The notes: generated by a model from the letters alone, not told the origin. A stretch of DNA of 64,000 nt from Chryseobacterium sp. Tr-659 (GCF_011752975.1 NZ_VWWP01000003.1:1-64000); one strand, 5' to 3'; numbered from the stretch's first letter, positions 10,377 through 19,162 are shown. Translations and numbers: made by a program.

Positions 10377-11408
10377 TCATACAAATTCTTTCAATTTTCT
10401 AGGTGAATACTCTTTCACCAGATCTGCAATTGCTTTTATATGTTCGGGGGTTGTTCCGCAGCATCCTCCGATAATATTAATCAATCCTTTTTCTACATAT
10501 TCTTTAATCTGTCTCGCCATATCTTCGGGAGTTTCATCATATTTTCCGAAAGCATTCGGCAGCCCGGCATTCGGATACGCGGAAACATAGAATTCTGAAT
10601 TGTGAGCCAGTGTTTCGAGATAAGGTGTCAGCTGGTCTGCTCCTAAAGCACAATTGAATCCTACGCTTAATAAATTCAGATGGGAAACGGAGATCAGAAA
10701 TGCTTCTGCTGTCTGCCCGCTCAATGTTCTTCCTGATGCGTCTGTAATTGTTCCTGAAACCATAATTGGAATTTTGATCCCTCTTTCCTCCTGTAGTTCA
10801 TCAATCGCAAACAAAGCTGCTTTGGCATTCAGTGTATCAAAAATCGTTTCTACCAAAAGAATATCCGAACCTCCATCTAATAATGCTTCACACTGTTGTT
10901 TGTAGGCTACTCTTAATTCTTCAAAGGTAATGGCTCTGTATCCCGGATCATTAACATCAGGGCTTAAGCTTGCCGTTCTGTTGGTTGGCCCGATAGATCC
11001 TGCTACAAACCTCGGTTTATCCGGATCTTTTGCTGTGTATTCGTCACAAGCTTTTCTTGCAATCTTTGCAGATTCATAGTTCAGTTCATATACCAGTTCT
11101 TCCATATGATAATCTGCCATCGCAATCGTTGTTCCGGAAAATGTATTGGTTTCTATGATATCGGCACCGGCTTCCAGATATTTCTTATGAACTTCTTCAA
11201 TAGCCTGAGGCTGGGTAAGAGAAAGCAGATCGTTATTTCCTTTTACAGGATGTTCCCAGTCTTTGAAGCGTTCTCCGCGATAATCTTCTTCTTCAAATTT
11301 ATATCTCTGAAGCATGGTTCCCATAGCTCCGTCCAAAACAAGAATTCTCTTTTGAAGCTGAGCATTAAGAGAGCGTTGAGAGTCTTGTATATTATTTTTC
11401 ATATTCAA
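10377..11408 (-). CDS. metH: Methionine synthase, N-terminal half (homocysteine S-methyltransferase domain)
   Basis: Zinc-dependent homocysteine-binding barrel corresponding to the first ~340 residues of full-length MetH. Zinc ligands are visible: the Cys of SVGFNCALG and the Cys pair of [12 protein letters not shown] near the C-terminus. [12 protein letters not shown] at the start and [16 protein letters not shown] are typical of MetH. The protein stops where the pterin domain should begin; the rest is at 6541-9201, so the enzyme must work as two chains. The start overlaps the preceding four-helix-bundle gene by 17 bases (11 if the second Met is used), implying translational coupling. Confidence 0.95.
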   Translation of the reverse strand: MNMKNNIQDSQRSLNAQLQKRILVLDGAMGTMLQRYKFEEEDYRGERFKDWEHPVKGNNDLLSLTQPQAIEEVHKKYLEAGADIIETNTFSGTTIAMADYHMEELVYELNYESAKIARKACDEYTAKDPDKPRFVAGSIGPTNRTASLSPDVNDPGYRAITFEELRVAYKQQCEALLDGGSDILLVETIFDTLNAKAALFAIDELQEERGIKIPIMVSGTITDASGRTLSGQTAEAFLISVSHLNLLSVGFNCALGADQLTPYLETLAHNSEFYVSAYPNAGLPNAFGKYDETPEDMARQIKEYVEKGLINIIGGCCGTTPEHIKAIADLVKEYSPRKLKEFV

Positions 11409-11772
11409 TCTTTTTATGGTAGTTTATAAATCCGCTGATCAGTTTTTTACATAGGAGGATTTTTTTGTTTATCATTTCAAAATCTTTCCCGGAAACATGT
11501 GCGTGCCCTAAAGCCAGATGAAATTGGGTTTCCAGTTCATGGATAGATTCTCCGGCACTCTGCAGAAATGGTAATGTATCTTTATAAGTTCTCCTTTCGT
11601 ACCCTTTTGCTATGTTTAGCGGAACTGAAACTGCTGTTTTTCGTATCCGGCCAGCCGAAGCAAATAATTCTTTCGGAAGCTTTGTAGTCAGAATATAAGC
11701 CAGATTAACCAGCTTTTTCCCTTCAATCCAAATCTCCAGTTCTGTATGATCTCTATTCATTCCTTTATCCAT
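11392..11772 (-). CDS. Four-helix-bundle protein (S23/IVS family)
   Basis: A 126-residue all-helical protein of the family once called 23S rRNA intervening sequence or S23 proteins, structurally related to the Avd accessory proteins of diversity-generating retroelements. Recognised by the central [19 protein letters not shown] segment, the family hallmark (SxxxNIAEGxxR), followed by the [15 protein letters not shown] helix. There is no reverse transcriptase or variable repeat nearby. It sits between metZ and the metH N-terminal gene and overlaps the latter by 17 bases, so it is cotranscribed with methionine genes. Function unknown. Confidence 0.9.
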   Translation of the reverse strand: MDKGMNRDHTELEIWIEGKKLVNLAYILTTKLPKELFASAGRIRKTAVSVPLNIAKGYERRTYKDTLPFLQSAGESIHELETQFHLALGHAHVSGKDFEMINKKILLCKKLISGFINYHKKIEYEK

Positions 11773-11789
11773 AAACTGTTAACTTGAAA

Positions 11790-12950
11790 TTAATCTAAAG
11801 CCTGTTTAAGATCTGCAATAACATCTTCTACATTTTCCAAACCTACCGAGCAACGCACTAATCCTGCTGTAATCCCCACTTCATTTCTCTCTTCATCAGT
11901 AAGCTTAGAGTGTGTGGTAGATGCCGGATGGGTTACGATCGTTCTTGTATCACCCAGATTTGCGGAAAGTGAACACATTTGTATCTTATCTAAAAAGTTT
12001 CTGCCTCCTTCTATACCTCCTTTTATTTCAAATGCAACAATATTTCCTCCAAGTTTCATTTGCTTTTTAGCCACTTCATAACTTGGATGGGATTTCAGGA
12101 ATGGATATTTTACCAACTCTACATTCGGATGGTTTTCTAAAAACTCGGCTACTTTCAATGCATTTTCACAGTGTTTTTCAACACGGATCGCCAATGTTTC
12201 CAGGCTTTTTGATAATACCCATGCATTAAAAGGAGACAATGCCGGTCCGGTATTTCTTGCAAACAGATAGATTTCTCTGATCAGGTCTTCTTTTCCTACG
12301 GCTATTCCACCTAAAACTCTTCCTTGCCCGTCAATTAATTTCGTTGCAGAATGTACAACAACATCCGCACCATATTTGATCGGCTGCTGAAGATAAGGCG
12401 TTGCAAAACAGTTATCTACAATAAAAAGCAGATTATGCTTTTTAGCAATCTGTCCGAAAAATTCCAGATCAAGAATTTCAATTGCCGGATTAGTTGGAGT
12501 TTCAAGGTATAAGATCTTTGTATTTGGCTTGATATATTGTTCTACATTCTCTGCATCTTCTGCTTTGAAATAAGTGGTTTCAATATTCCATTTCGGGAAA
12601 TATTTGGTAAAAAGAGTATGAGTAGATCCGAAAACCGACTGACAGCTTACGATATGATCTCCAGCGCTCAATAATGCAGCAAATGTAGAATAGATGGCTG
12701 CCATTCCTGTTGCAAATGCATAGCCTGCTTCTGCACCTTCCATTTTTGCAATTTTCTCTGTGAACTCCGTTACGTTCGGATTGGAGAAACGGCTGTACAG
12801 GTTTTTAGGCTTTTCTTCTGCAAAACTAGCCCTCATATCTTCTGCATCCTGAAAAATAAAACTGGAGGTAAGATATAATGGAGTGGAATGTTCGTCAAAC
12901 TGGGTTCTTTCAGTTTGGGTTCTTATAGCTGATGTTTCAAAATTTTCCAT
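11790..12950 (-). CDS. metZ: PLP-dependent O-acylhomoserine sulfhydrylase / cystathionine gamma-synthase family
   Basis: Trans-sulfuration-family PLP enzyme, 386 residues. The PLP lysine is K204 in SATKLIDGQGR, preceded by the LETPTNP and IVDNCFATPYLQQP segments; RFSNPN and EGAEAGYAFATGMAA at the N-terminal side are typical. In this operon it most likely makes homocysteine from O-acylhomoserine and sulfide, replacing the MetB-MetC route; no metC is present here. The choice between O-succinyl- and O-acetylhomoserine as substrate, and between MetZ and MetY, cannot be settled from sequence alone. It lies 17 bases upstream of the four-helix-bundle gene. Confidence 0.9.
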   Translation of the reverse strand: MENFETSAIRTQTERTQFDEHSTPLYLTSSFIFQDAEDMRASFAEEKPKNLYSRFSNPNVTEFTEKIAKMEGAEAGYAFATGMAAIYSTFAALLSAGDHIVSCQSVFGSTHTLFTKYFPKWNIETTYFKAEDAENVEQYIKPNTKILYLETPTNPAIEILDLEFFGQIAKKHNLLFIVDNCFATPYLQQPIKYGADVVVHSATKLIDGQGRVLGGIAVGKEDLIREIYLFARNTGPALSPFNAWVLSKSLETLAIRVEKHCENALKVAEFLENHPNVELVKYPFLKSHPSYEVAKKQMKLGGNIVAFEIKGGIEGGRNFLDKIQMCSLSANLGDTRTIVTHPASTTHSKLTDEERNEVGITAGLVRCSVGLENVEDVIADLKQALD

Positions 12951-12994
12951 ATAGTTTTAATTAATTTACCGATATAGCAGCCTAACAATATAAC

Positions 12995-13024
12995 AATGAG
13001 ATTCTTCGTCAAACTCAAAATGAC
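12995..13024. repeat. Possible interspersed repeat in the hom-metZ gap
   Basis: The minus strand reads GTCATTTTGAG followed by TTTGACGAAGAATCTCATTG, resembling the dispersed GTCATTCTGAGCGAAG-type repeat seen in many Bacteroidota genomes (from memory). Just beyond it the phrase AATGTAGCAAT occurs twice. The gap is otherwise non-coding. Confidence 0.35.
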
Positions 13025-13073
13025 CGTAATCAATATGAGTAAATTGCTACATTATTAGATTGCTACATTAATT

Positions 13074-14612
13074 TTATTTTGTTTCACTTACTCTTAAAAT
13101 ATCTCCGAAAACACCTCTTGCTGTTACCTGTGCTCCGGCTCCGGCTCCCATAATCACGATTGGGTTTTCTCCGTAACTTTCTGTATAAATTTCAAAGATT
13201 GAGTCTGAACCTTTTAGCTGCCCTAAAGCGGAAGTTGCAGGTACGGAAATCAGTTTTACATCCAATTCCCCCTTATCTTTCTGTAAATCTCCATGTAAAT
13301 CTCCAACATATCTCAATACATGCCCAGGTTCCTGATTTTCTTTGATTTTTTGGTATTCTTCATCCAGTTCTCCAAGTCTTGAAAGGAATTCTGATTTTGA
13401 AACTTCCAGTAAACTTTCCGGAACCAGATTTTGAATATTGATATCATTAAATTCATTAATCAAATCTAATTCTCTGGCCAGGATCAGTAATTTTCTAGCA
13501 ACATCATTTCCTGATAAATCTTCTCTTGGGTCCGGTTCCGTATATCCTTTCTCCAATGCTTCATTGATAATTGTTGAGAATTTATCATCCCTTAAAGAGA
13601 AATTGTTGAAAACATAACTTAGTGTTCCTGAAAATACTCCTTTGATTCTTGTGATATTTTCTCCTGAAAGGTGTAATAATTTGATTGTGTCAATTAATGG
13701 CAGTCCCGCTCCTACATTAGTTTCATACAGATAACGTCTGTTATTCTTACTCAACGTATATCTTAGTTTACGGTATTCTTCAATAGGAAGTGTGTTAAAA
13801 ATCTTATTGGATGATACAAGGTCAAAGCCATTTTCAGCCAAAGCATGATAGTTTTTCACAAAATCTTTACTTGCTGTATTATCCACAACAATCAGGTTTT
13901 CCAATTGATTTTCGTTGGAGAAATTAATCAATTCCTGGACGTTTGACGAATGTTCTGCTGCCAAAACCTCATCACTCCAATTGCTGTCAAATCCTTTTTT
14001 GTTGAAAGCAATCTTCTTTGAATTCGCAACAGCAACTACTTTCAAATCTATTTTTTTACGTCTTTTAATTTCTTCTGAAGACTCCAAAACCTGCTCGATC
14101 AGAGTTTTACCTACGTTTCCATGGCCAATAATTGCCAGATGAACTGTTTTTGGCTTTTTGAAAATTTCGGACTCGATGATGTTTCTTGTTTTTTCATCTT
14201 GTGAAGAAGTGACTACGATGTTCACTCTGTTTTCTCCCGCAACCTGATTTAAAAGCAACGGGAAAACATTATTTCTCGCCAATTCTGCAAAGACTTTATT
14301 AAAATCTTCTGCTACAAAGCCAATTACAGAAACATTATTGATACTATAGATCTGAGAAACTTTTCCTGATTTTCTTTCTTCCTCAAATTCATCAATAAGA
14401 CAAGCAACTGCTTTTTCTGCATCATTTTCATGAACCAGAATAGAAATTCCGTTTTCTATAGCTTGCTGAGAGATTACTCCTACACTGATGCGCGCTAAAG
14501 TAAGCGCTTTAAAGATTCGTCCGTCAATCCCGATTTCTCCTAAGAAATCTTCTCCTTCAAATTTTACGATTGATCTGTTCTTTAAAAATTTTATTTCGTT
14601 AGCATTTTTCAT
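13074..14612 (-). CDS. Homoserine dehydrogenase with ACT-like N-terminal region
   Basis: NAD(P)H-dependent reduction of aspartate semialdehyde to homoserine, the branch point to methionine and threonine. The dinucleotide loop is GHGNVG at 163-168, and the catalytic domain follows with ETNVGAGLPLIDTI, GVFSGTLSYVFN and EALEKGYTEPDPREDLSGNDVARKL, typical of the ThrA/MetL type. Residues 1-150 resemble the tandem ACT regulatory region of aspartokinase-homoserine dehydrogenase fusions (ISVGVISQQAIENGISILV; NNVSVIGFVAEDF), but the kinase domain is absent. It therefore looks like a fusion enzyme that lost its kinase and kept a possible effector site. It starts 5 bases after the metX-like stop. Confidence 0.9.
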   Translation of the reverse strand: MKNANEIKFLKNRSIVKFEGEDFLGEIGIDGRIFKALTLARISVGVISQQAIENGISILVHENDAEKAVACLIDEFEEERKSGKVSQIYSINNVSVIGFVAEDFNKVFAELARNNVFPLLLNQVAGENRVNIVVTSSQDEKTRNIIESEIFKKPKTVHLAIIGHGNVGKTLIEQVLESSEEIKRRKKIDLKVVAVANSKKIAFNKKGFDSNWSDEVLAAEHSSNVQELINFSNENQLENLIVVDNTASKDFVKNYHALAENGFDLVSSNKIFNTLPIEEYRKLRYTLSKNNRRYLYETNVGAGLPLIDTIKLLHLSGENITRIKGVFSGTLSYVFNNFSLRDDKFSTIINEALEKGYTEPDPREDLSGNDVARKLLILARELDLINEFNDINIQNLVPESLLEVSKSEFLSRLGELDEEYQKIKENQEPGHVLRYVGDLHGDLQKDKGELDVKLISVPATSALGQLKGSDSIFEIYTESYGENPIVIMGAGAGAQVTARGVFGDILRVSETK

Positions 14613-14617
14613 TACTT

Positions 14618-15589
14618 CTATAAAATATTTTTGATGATATTATTTAATTGTTGATATTCCATTAGGAAGGCATCATGCCCGTGTATAGATTGGATCTCGT
14701 GATAAGAAACATTCTCCTTTTTCGCTTTTAAATTTTCAAAACACATACGAATTTCAGAAGCGGGAAAGAATAAATCTGTATCAACGGAGATCATGTGCAT
14801 TCGTGCTTTGATCTTATCCAGCTCTATTTCATCGGTATTGATATTCATCAGTAAATGGTTCATCAGCTTATATGCTTTTAAACTAAACCTTTCGTTTAGA
14901 GCATTACCATGATAAACCAGCCAATCTTCTGATTCCAGGCGTTGTTTTTCCTGATTATATTGATTTTGAAATCTATCATTGAGAGACTGCGGTGTTCTGT
15001 AACACAGCATGGCATGGATTCTTGCTTTCTGCAATGGCTCGTCTTTATCATTTAATAAAAACTTCTGAACCAGACATTGTGCATGCAGCCAGTCGTGGGT
15101 TCTGTAATCACAAGCTATAGGAATGAATATTTCCGCCAGATCAGGTTGCTTAGCGAGCATTTCCCAGGCAACCCCACCTCCTAAAGAGCCTCCGATAATG
15201 GCATATACGTTTTCGATATGTAAAGCTTCAAGCCCTTTCAGGAATATATTGGCTATATCTGAAGGGGTGAAATCTTCGTAATCTTCAATTAAAAAGTCAT
15301 CGTAACCGTTTCCGGGAATATTGAAGCACAGAACAGTGTATTTATTAGTATCAACAATCTGATCTTCCCCTACCAATTGATTCCACCAGCCTTTATTTCC
15401 GGAAACATTTGAATTCCCGGTAAGAGCGTGATTGATCAGAATAATGGGTGCTGTAAACAGATCTTTCCCAAAAAGCTGATAGCTTAACGGGATATTGTAT
15501 TCCTTTTGGGAATAGGTTTGATACGAAAGATTAATATAGTTTAGTTCTGTTTTCAATTCTATTATTTTTAATACAATTGAAAATGCCAC
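14618..15589 (-). CDS. metX: Homoserine O-acyltransferase (MetX-like alpha/beta hydrolase)
   Basis: Activates homoserine by acylation for sulfhydrylation by the metZ product. Alpha/beta-hydrolase fold with nucleophile S135 (GGSLGGG), the acid in the VDTDLFFP segment and the His of IHGHDAFL, the canonical MetX ending; NHALTGNS is the oxyanion region. Acetyl versus succinyl donor is undetermined. The frame has no ATG: it opens at GTG (15589), only 28 bases after the riboswitch, or at TTG (15556, giving LKTELNYINL), which may be the true start; an in-frame TGA lies just upstream. First gene of the methionine operon. Confidence 0.88.
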   Translation of the reverse strand: MAFSIVLKIIELKTELNYINLSYQTYSQKEYNIPLSYQLFGKDLFTAPIILINHALTGNSNVSGNKGWWNQLVGEDQIVDTNKYTVLCFNIPGNGYDDFLIEDYEDFTPSDIANIFLKGLEALHIENVYAIIGGSLGGGVAWEMLAKQPDLAEIFIPIACDYRTHDWLHAQCLVQKFLLNDKDEPLQKARIHAMLCYRTPQSLNDRFQNQYNQEKQRLESEDWLVYHGNALNERFSLKAYKLMNHLLMNINTDEIELDKIKARMHMISVDTDLFFPASEIRMCFENLKAKKENVSYHEIQSIHGHDAFLMEYQQLNNIIKNIL

Positions 15590-15617
15590 AGGAAATGGCT
15601 GAAAAGAACTTCAGTAA

Positions 15618-15721
15618 GTTATCTGTCCAAAATAATTTTGGTAGAACGTAGCACCTTCTTTGCTTTCGCAAAGGGTTGCTAAGGTTTCATAGGGTCTAAT
15701 CCCTCAACCTTTCTTGATAAC
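15618..15721 (-). promoter_or_regulatory. SAM-I (S-box) riboswitch
   Basis: The minus-strand leader carries the S-box aptamer almost to consensus. P1 is closed by GTTATC (15721-15716) and GATAAC (15623-15618). Between them come CAAGAAAGG, GAGGGATTAGACCCTATGAA, CCTTAGCAACC, a CTTTGC/GCAAAG hairpin and AAGGTGCTA. These are the kink-turn, P2, J3/4 and P4 signatures of SAM-I. It would shut off the eight-gene methionine operon when SAM is plentiful. I see no strong terminator after it. A weak GCCA/TGGC hairpin overlaps the GTG start, so control may be translational, but the expression platform is unresolved. Confidence 0.93.
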
Positions 15722-15750
15722 ATTTTCAATATTTGAATGAACGAATGGTG

Positions 15751-15779
15751 CAAAGGTAGTTCTTTTCTTTTAATTTCAA
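15751..15779 (-). promoter_or_regulatory. Promoter of the methionine operon
   Basis: On the minus strand TTG (15779-15777), 18 bases, then TACCTTTG (15758-15751). Transcription would begin about 20-25 bases upstream of the riboswitch. Confidence 0.75.
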
Positions 15780-15861
15780 AAAAAAATTATTTTAATATTT
15801 CAAAAACCCCTTAAATACAAGTATTTCAAGGCTATATTAATAATAATTCAGATGAAAAAAA

Positions 15862-15892
15862 TTGGAATTACTTTTCAAAAAAACTAACTTCG
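15862..15892 (+). promoter_or_regulatory. Possible promoter of the GH63-type glucosidase gene
   Basis: TTG (15862-15864), 20 bases, then TAACTTCG (15885-15892), one mismatch from TAnnTTTG, about 20 bases before the ATG. Confidence 0.45.
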
Positions 15893-15911
15893 TATGGAAA
15901 AATGATGAAAT

Positions 15912-18527
15912 ATGACCGCTGAAAAAGAAAGATTACAAGATACCAAATGGAAAAACTGGGGACCTTATGTAAGCAACCGACAGTGGGGAAACGTACGGGA
16001 AGATTACAGCCCCAACGGCAATGCCTGGAACCACACCAATCACAATAATGCGGAAAGTTATGCCTACCGCTGGGGGGAAGAGGGAATTGCAGGAATTTCT
16101 GATGTAAAGCAGCTGTTCTGTTTTGCTTTTTCGTTCTGGAACAAGAAAGATAGAATTGTAAAGGAGCGTTTCTTTGGGTTGAGCAATCCTCAGGGCAACC
16201 ATGGTGAAGATATCAAGGAAATATTTTATTATCTGGATAATACGCCTACTCATAGTTATATGAAGATGGTTTATAAATATCCTATCAATGAATTTCCTTA
16301 TGATGAGCTTGTTACCGAGAATGGCAGACGCAGCAAAAAGGAACCGGAATACGAACTCTTTGATACCGGAATCTTCGATAATGATGACTATTTTGATATT
16401 TTTATTGAATACTGCAAAGCTGATCACAATGATATTTTAGCCAGGATAACGGTTTGCAACCGCAGCTCCCATGAAGCCCCCATCGTAGTGGCTCCCACCG
16501 CATGGTTCAGAAACAATTGGAAATGGGGATATAATACATATAAGGGAGAACTAAACGCTTCTCATGACGGAAGTATCAATATCGGGCATGACAGCATTTC
16601 CATCAAAAAGCTCTATTCCAGAAATACAAATACCCAAAGTGTATTCTGTGAAAATGAAACCAACACGGTTAAGCTTTATGGAGTTCCTGAAACTGAAAAC
16701 ACCTATTTCAAAGACGGGATCAATGATTTCATTATTCATCAGGGAGATACTGTAAATCCAGAAAAAAGAGGAACAAAGGCTTCTTTTCTGATCGATGAAA
16801 TGATTGGTGCCGGAGAATCGAAAGTGTTTGAATTCAGGCTGTGTCCTGATGAAATGGACAAACCTTTTGAAAGTTTTGATGAGATATTCCTCATCAGGAA
16901 GAATGAGGCAGAAGAATTTTATAATGAAATTCAGAACGACACCACGCATGAGGACGAAAGAAATGTTCAGAGACAGGCTTTCGCCGGACTTCTTTGGAAT
17001 AAACAATTCTATCATTACAATATCGGGAAATGGCTGAAAGGAGATCCGAATTTTGAAGCTCCAAGAAATTTCAATGAATATGTAAGAAATACGGAATGGA
17101 ACCACCTCCACAATAAGGATATCATTTCCATGCCGGATAAATGGGAATATCCCTGGTATGCTACATGGGATCTCGCATTTCATTGTGTTCCTTTCTCCAT
17201 CATTGATGCGGAATTTGCCAAAGGTCAACTCTTACTTCTTACTAAGGAATGGTATATGCATCCCAACGGGCAGCTTCCAGCCTATGAATGGAATATGAGT
17301 GATGTGAACCCGCCTGTACATGCATGGTCCTGTTTCCGGGTTTTTAAGATTGATGAAAAAAACAATGGCAAACCGGATCTTTTATTCTTAGAGAAAGTTT
17401 TCCAGAAACTGCTTCTCAATTTCACCTGGTGGGTGAACCGAAAGGATAAAAACGGGAAAAATATCTTCGGCGGCGGCTTTCTTGGGCTGGATAATATCGG
17501 AGCTTTTGACCGGAATATGGTTCTGAAAGACGGACAACATCTGGAACAGGCAGACGGAACAAGCTGGATGGCAATGTATGCACTGAATATGATGAGAATT
17601 GCCATGGAGCTTGCCCAATACTATCAGGTTTATGAAGATATGGCCATCAAGTTTTTTGAACATTATCTTTATATTGCTGAAGCCATGGAAAATCTGGGTG
17701 AAGGAACTAAAGGACTATGGAATGAGGAAGACGGATTCTTCTATGATGTTTTACAGCTTGGAAACGGAGACAGTGTTTCTCTAAGACTAAGAAGTATTGT
17801 AGGGCTGATTCCTATGTTTGCTGTTGAAATTGTAGACCACCGCTTATTGGAAAAGATGCCCAATTTCAGAAGCAGAATGGAATGGATCTTAAAAAACAAA
17901 CCTGAGCTCACCAAACTCGTATCTCATTGGGATGAGGAAGGACAAGGCAGAAAACATCTGATGAGTATTCTTCGTAAAAACAGACTTACAAAAGTACTGA
18001 GTAGAATGCTTGATGAAAAAGAATTTTTAAGCTCTTATGGAATTCGCGCTATGTCTAAAGTATATGAGGAAAACCCATTTGTGTTTTCCGTTCATGGTAA
18101 AGAAAACAGAGTATATTATACGCCTGCAGAAAGTGACAGCCGGATGTTCGGGGGAAACAGCAACTGGCGTGGACCCATCTGGTTTCCGATTAATTTCCTG
18201 ATCGTGGAGAGCTTGCAGCGTTTCCATTACTACTACGGGAACAGCCTGAAAGTAGAACTGCCGACAGGAAGTGGTGATAAGAAGAATCTTGATGAAGTTG
18301 CTCAAAACATAAGCAGAAGACTTTGTACCATATTTTTAAAGGACGAGCACGGACAACGCGCTTTCAATGGAGGAAATCCAAAATTCAATTATGATGAACA
18401 TTTCAGAGATTATATTACCTTCTTTGAATATTTCCACGGTGATAATGGCAGAGGTGTCGGAGCTTCTCATCAGACAGGATGGACTGCCACTGTTGCGAAA
18501 CTGATAAAACCAAGACTTACCTTTTAA
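15912..18527 (+). CDS. GH63-type (MGH1-like) glucosidase
   Basis: An 871-residue protein of the (alpha/alpha)6-barrel clan resembling bacterial GH63 / mannosyl-oligosaccharide glucosidase-like enzymes that hydrolyse alpha-glucosides. It starts with a conserved N-terminal segment (KNWGPYVSNRQWGNVREDY). The barrel part contains WEYPWYATWDLAFH, GQLPAYEWNMSDVNPPVHAW, QADGTSWMAMYALNM and GNSNWRGPIWFPINFL, the hallmark stretches of this group. There is no signal peptide, so it is probably cytoplasmic and would act on imported or storage sugars. It is monocistronic between a divergent promoter region and a terminator. Confidence 0.88.
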   Translation: MTAEKERLQDTKWKNWGPYVSNRQWGNVREDYSPNGNAWNHTNHNNAESYAYRWGEEGIAGISDVKQLFCFAFSFWNKKDRIVKERFFGLSNPQGNHGEDIKEIFYYLDNTPTHSYMKMVYKYPINEFPYDELVTENGRRSKKEPEYELFDTGIFDNDDYFDIFIEYCKADHNDILARITVCNRSSHEAPIVVAPTAWFRNNWKWGYNTYKGELNASHDGSINIGHDSISIKKLYSRNTNTQSVFCENETNTVKLYGVPETENTYFKDGINDFIIHQGDTVNPEKRGTKASFLIDEMIGAGESKVFEFRLCPDEMDKPFESFDEIFLIRKNEAEEFYNEIQNDTTHEDERNVQRQAFAGLLWNKQFYHYNIGKWLKGDPNFEAPRNFNEYVRNTEWNHLHNKDIISMPDKWEYPWYATWDLAFHCVPFSIIDAEFAKGQLLLLTKEWYMHPNGQLPAYEWNMSDVNPPVHAWSCFRVFKIDEKNNGKPDLLFLEKVFQKLLLNFTWWVNRKDKNGKNIFGGGFLGLDNIGAFDRNMVLKDGQHLEQADGTSWMAMYALNMMRIAMELAQYYQVYEDMAIKFFEHYLYIAEAMENLGEGTKGLWNEEDGFFYDVLQLGNGDSVSLRLRSIVGLIPMFAVEIVDHRLLEKMPNFRSRMEWILKNKPELTKLVSHWDEEGQGRKHLMSILRKNRLTKVLSRMLDEKEFLSSYGIRAMSKVYEENPFVFSVHGKENRVYYTPAESDSRMFGGNSNWRGPIWFPINFLIVESLQRFHYYYGNSLKVELPTGSGDKKNLDEVAQNISRRLCTIFLKDEHGQRAFNGGNPKFNYDEHFRDYITFFEYFHGDNGRGVGASHQTGWTATVAKLIKPRLTF

Positions 18528-18555
18528 TCTACGATGAGTAATGGGTAACGAATCT

Positions 18556-18585
18556 AAAAAAGCCGAATCATTGATTCGGCTTTTT
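18556..18585. terminator. Bidirectional terminator between glucosidase and OsmC genes
   Basis: Inverted repeat with stem GCCGAATCA / TGATTCGGC extended by A and T runs on each side, giving T tracts in both directions. It serves the convergent genes. Confidence 0.9.
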
Positions 18586-18603
18586 CATATCTTTAAATGG
18601 ACA

Positions 18604-19023
18604 TTAAATTTTTTCTCCGTTCACGTACACTTCGTATCCGATTTCCACATTCGGTTCTAAAGTTTTTGATACGGAACAATATTTTTCAAAAGACAGCTGG
18701 GCTGCTTTTAATGCTTTCTTAGGATCAATTTCTCCTTCTAAAAGAAATTTAACATTGATCGACTTAAAAGGTTTTGCATCATCTACCGGAATTCTTTCTC
18801 CTTCCACTTCTGCCTGGAAACTTGTAATTTCCTGACGCTGCTTTTTAAGAATAGAAACCACATCAATTCCGCTGCATCCTGCTACTGCCATTAATACACT
18901 TTCCATTGGAGAAACTCCTTTTGCTCCGGGTTGAGATGTATTATCCAAAAGGATTGAGTTTCCTTGGGAGTTTGTACATTCAAATAAAAAGTCGTCGTTG
19001 ATTCTATTAAGTGTTATTTTCAT
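18604..19023 (-). CDS. OsmC family protein
   Basis: OsmC/Ohr-fold protein, 139 residues from the chosen ATG at 19023 (MKITLNRIND). The family's two redox cysteines are present in VAGCSGIDVVSIL and KYCSVSKTL; they reduce peroxides in characterised members. The segment after the first Cys and the GVSPMESVLMAVAGC stretch match the YhfA-like OsmC branch rather than Ohr. The open frame extends upstream to 19080, but those codons would be made of a tandem 7-base repeat and the downstream ATG begins the conserved domain. It is likely cytoplasmic. Confidence 0.9.
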   Translation of the reverse strand: MKITLNRINDDFLFECTNSQGNSILLDNTSQPGAKGVSPMESVLMAVAGCSGIDVVSILKKQRQEITSFQAEVEGERIPVDDAKPFKSINVKFLLEGEIDPKKALKAAQLSFEKYCSVSKTLEPNVEIGYEVYVNGEKI

Positions 19024-19028
19024 AATGT

Positions 19029-19063
19029 TTGTTGCTTGTTGCTTGTTGCTTGTTGCTTGTTGC
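19029..19063. repeat. Five exact copies of a 7-base repeat upstream of the OsmC gene
   Basis: TTGTTGC is repeated five times without error (GCAACAA on the coding strand). The array ends 6 bases before the OsmC-family ATG, so it occupies the ribosome-binding/leader region. Copy number could vary by slippage. Confidence 0.95.
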
Positions 19064-19162
19064 AAAGTTATAAAATTCAATTGTTTTTATTTGAAGATGT
19101 TCTATTAATAAAAATGCAATTATATAATCTGATAAAGTTGAATTTTTGAAGCATCAAAATTC

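Noticed and set aside
11392..11772. Idea that the four-helix-bundle gene belongs to a diversity-generating retroelement
   Set aside because: Despite Avd-like fold there is no reverse transcriptase, template repeat or variable repeat in the window.
15933..16427. 164-codon minus-strand frame inside the start of the glucosidase gene
   Set aside because: Antisense to conserved coding sequence, with no recognisable motif.
16551..17228. Long open frame (225 codons) on the minus strand inside the GH63-type glucosidase gene
   Set aside because: It lies wholly antisense to a strongly conserved enzyme, has low-complexity composition and no family resemblance. It is a shadow frame.
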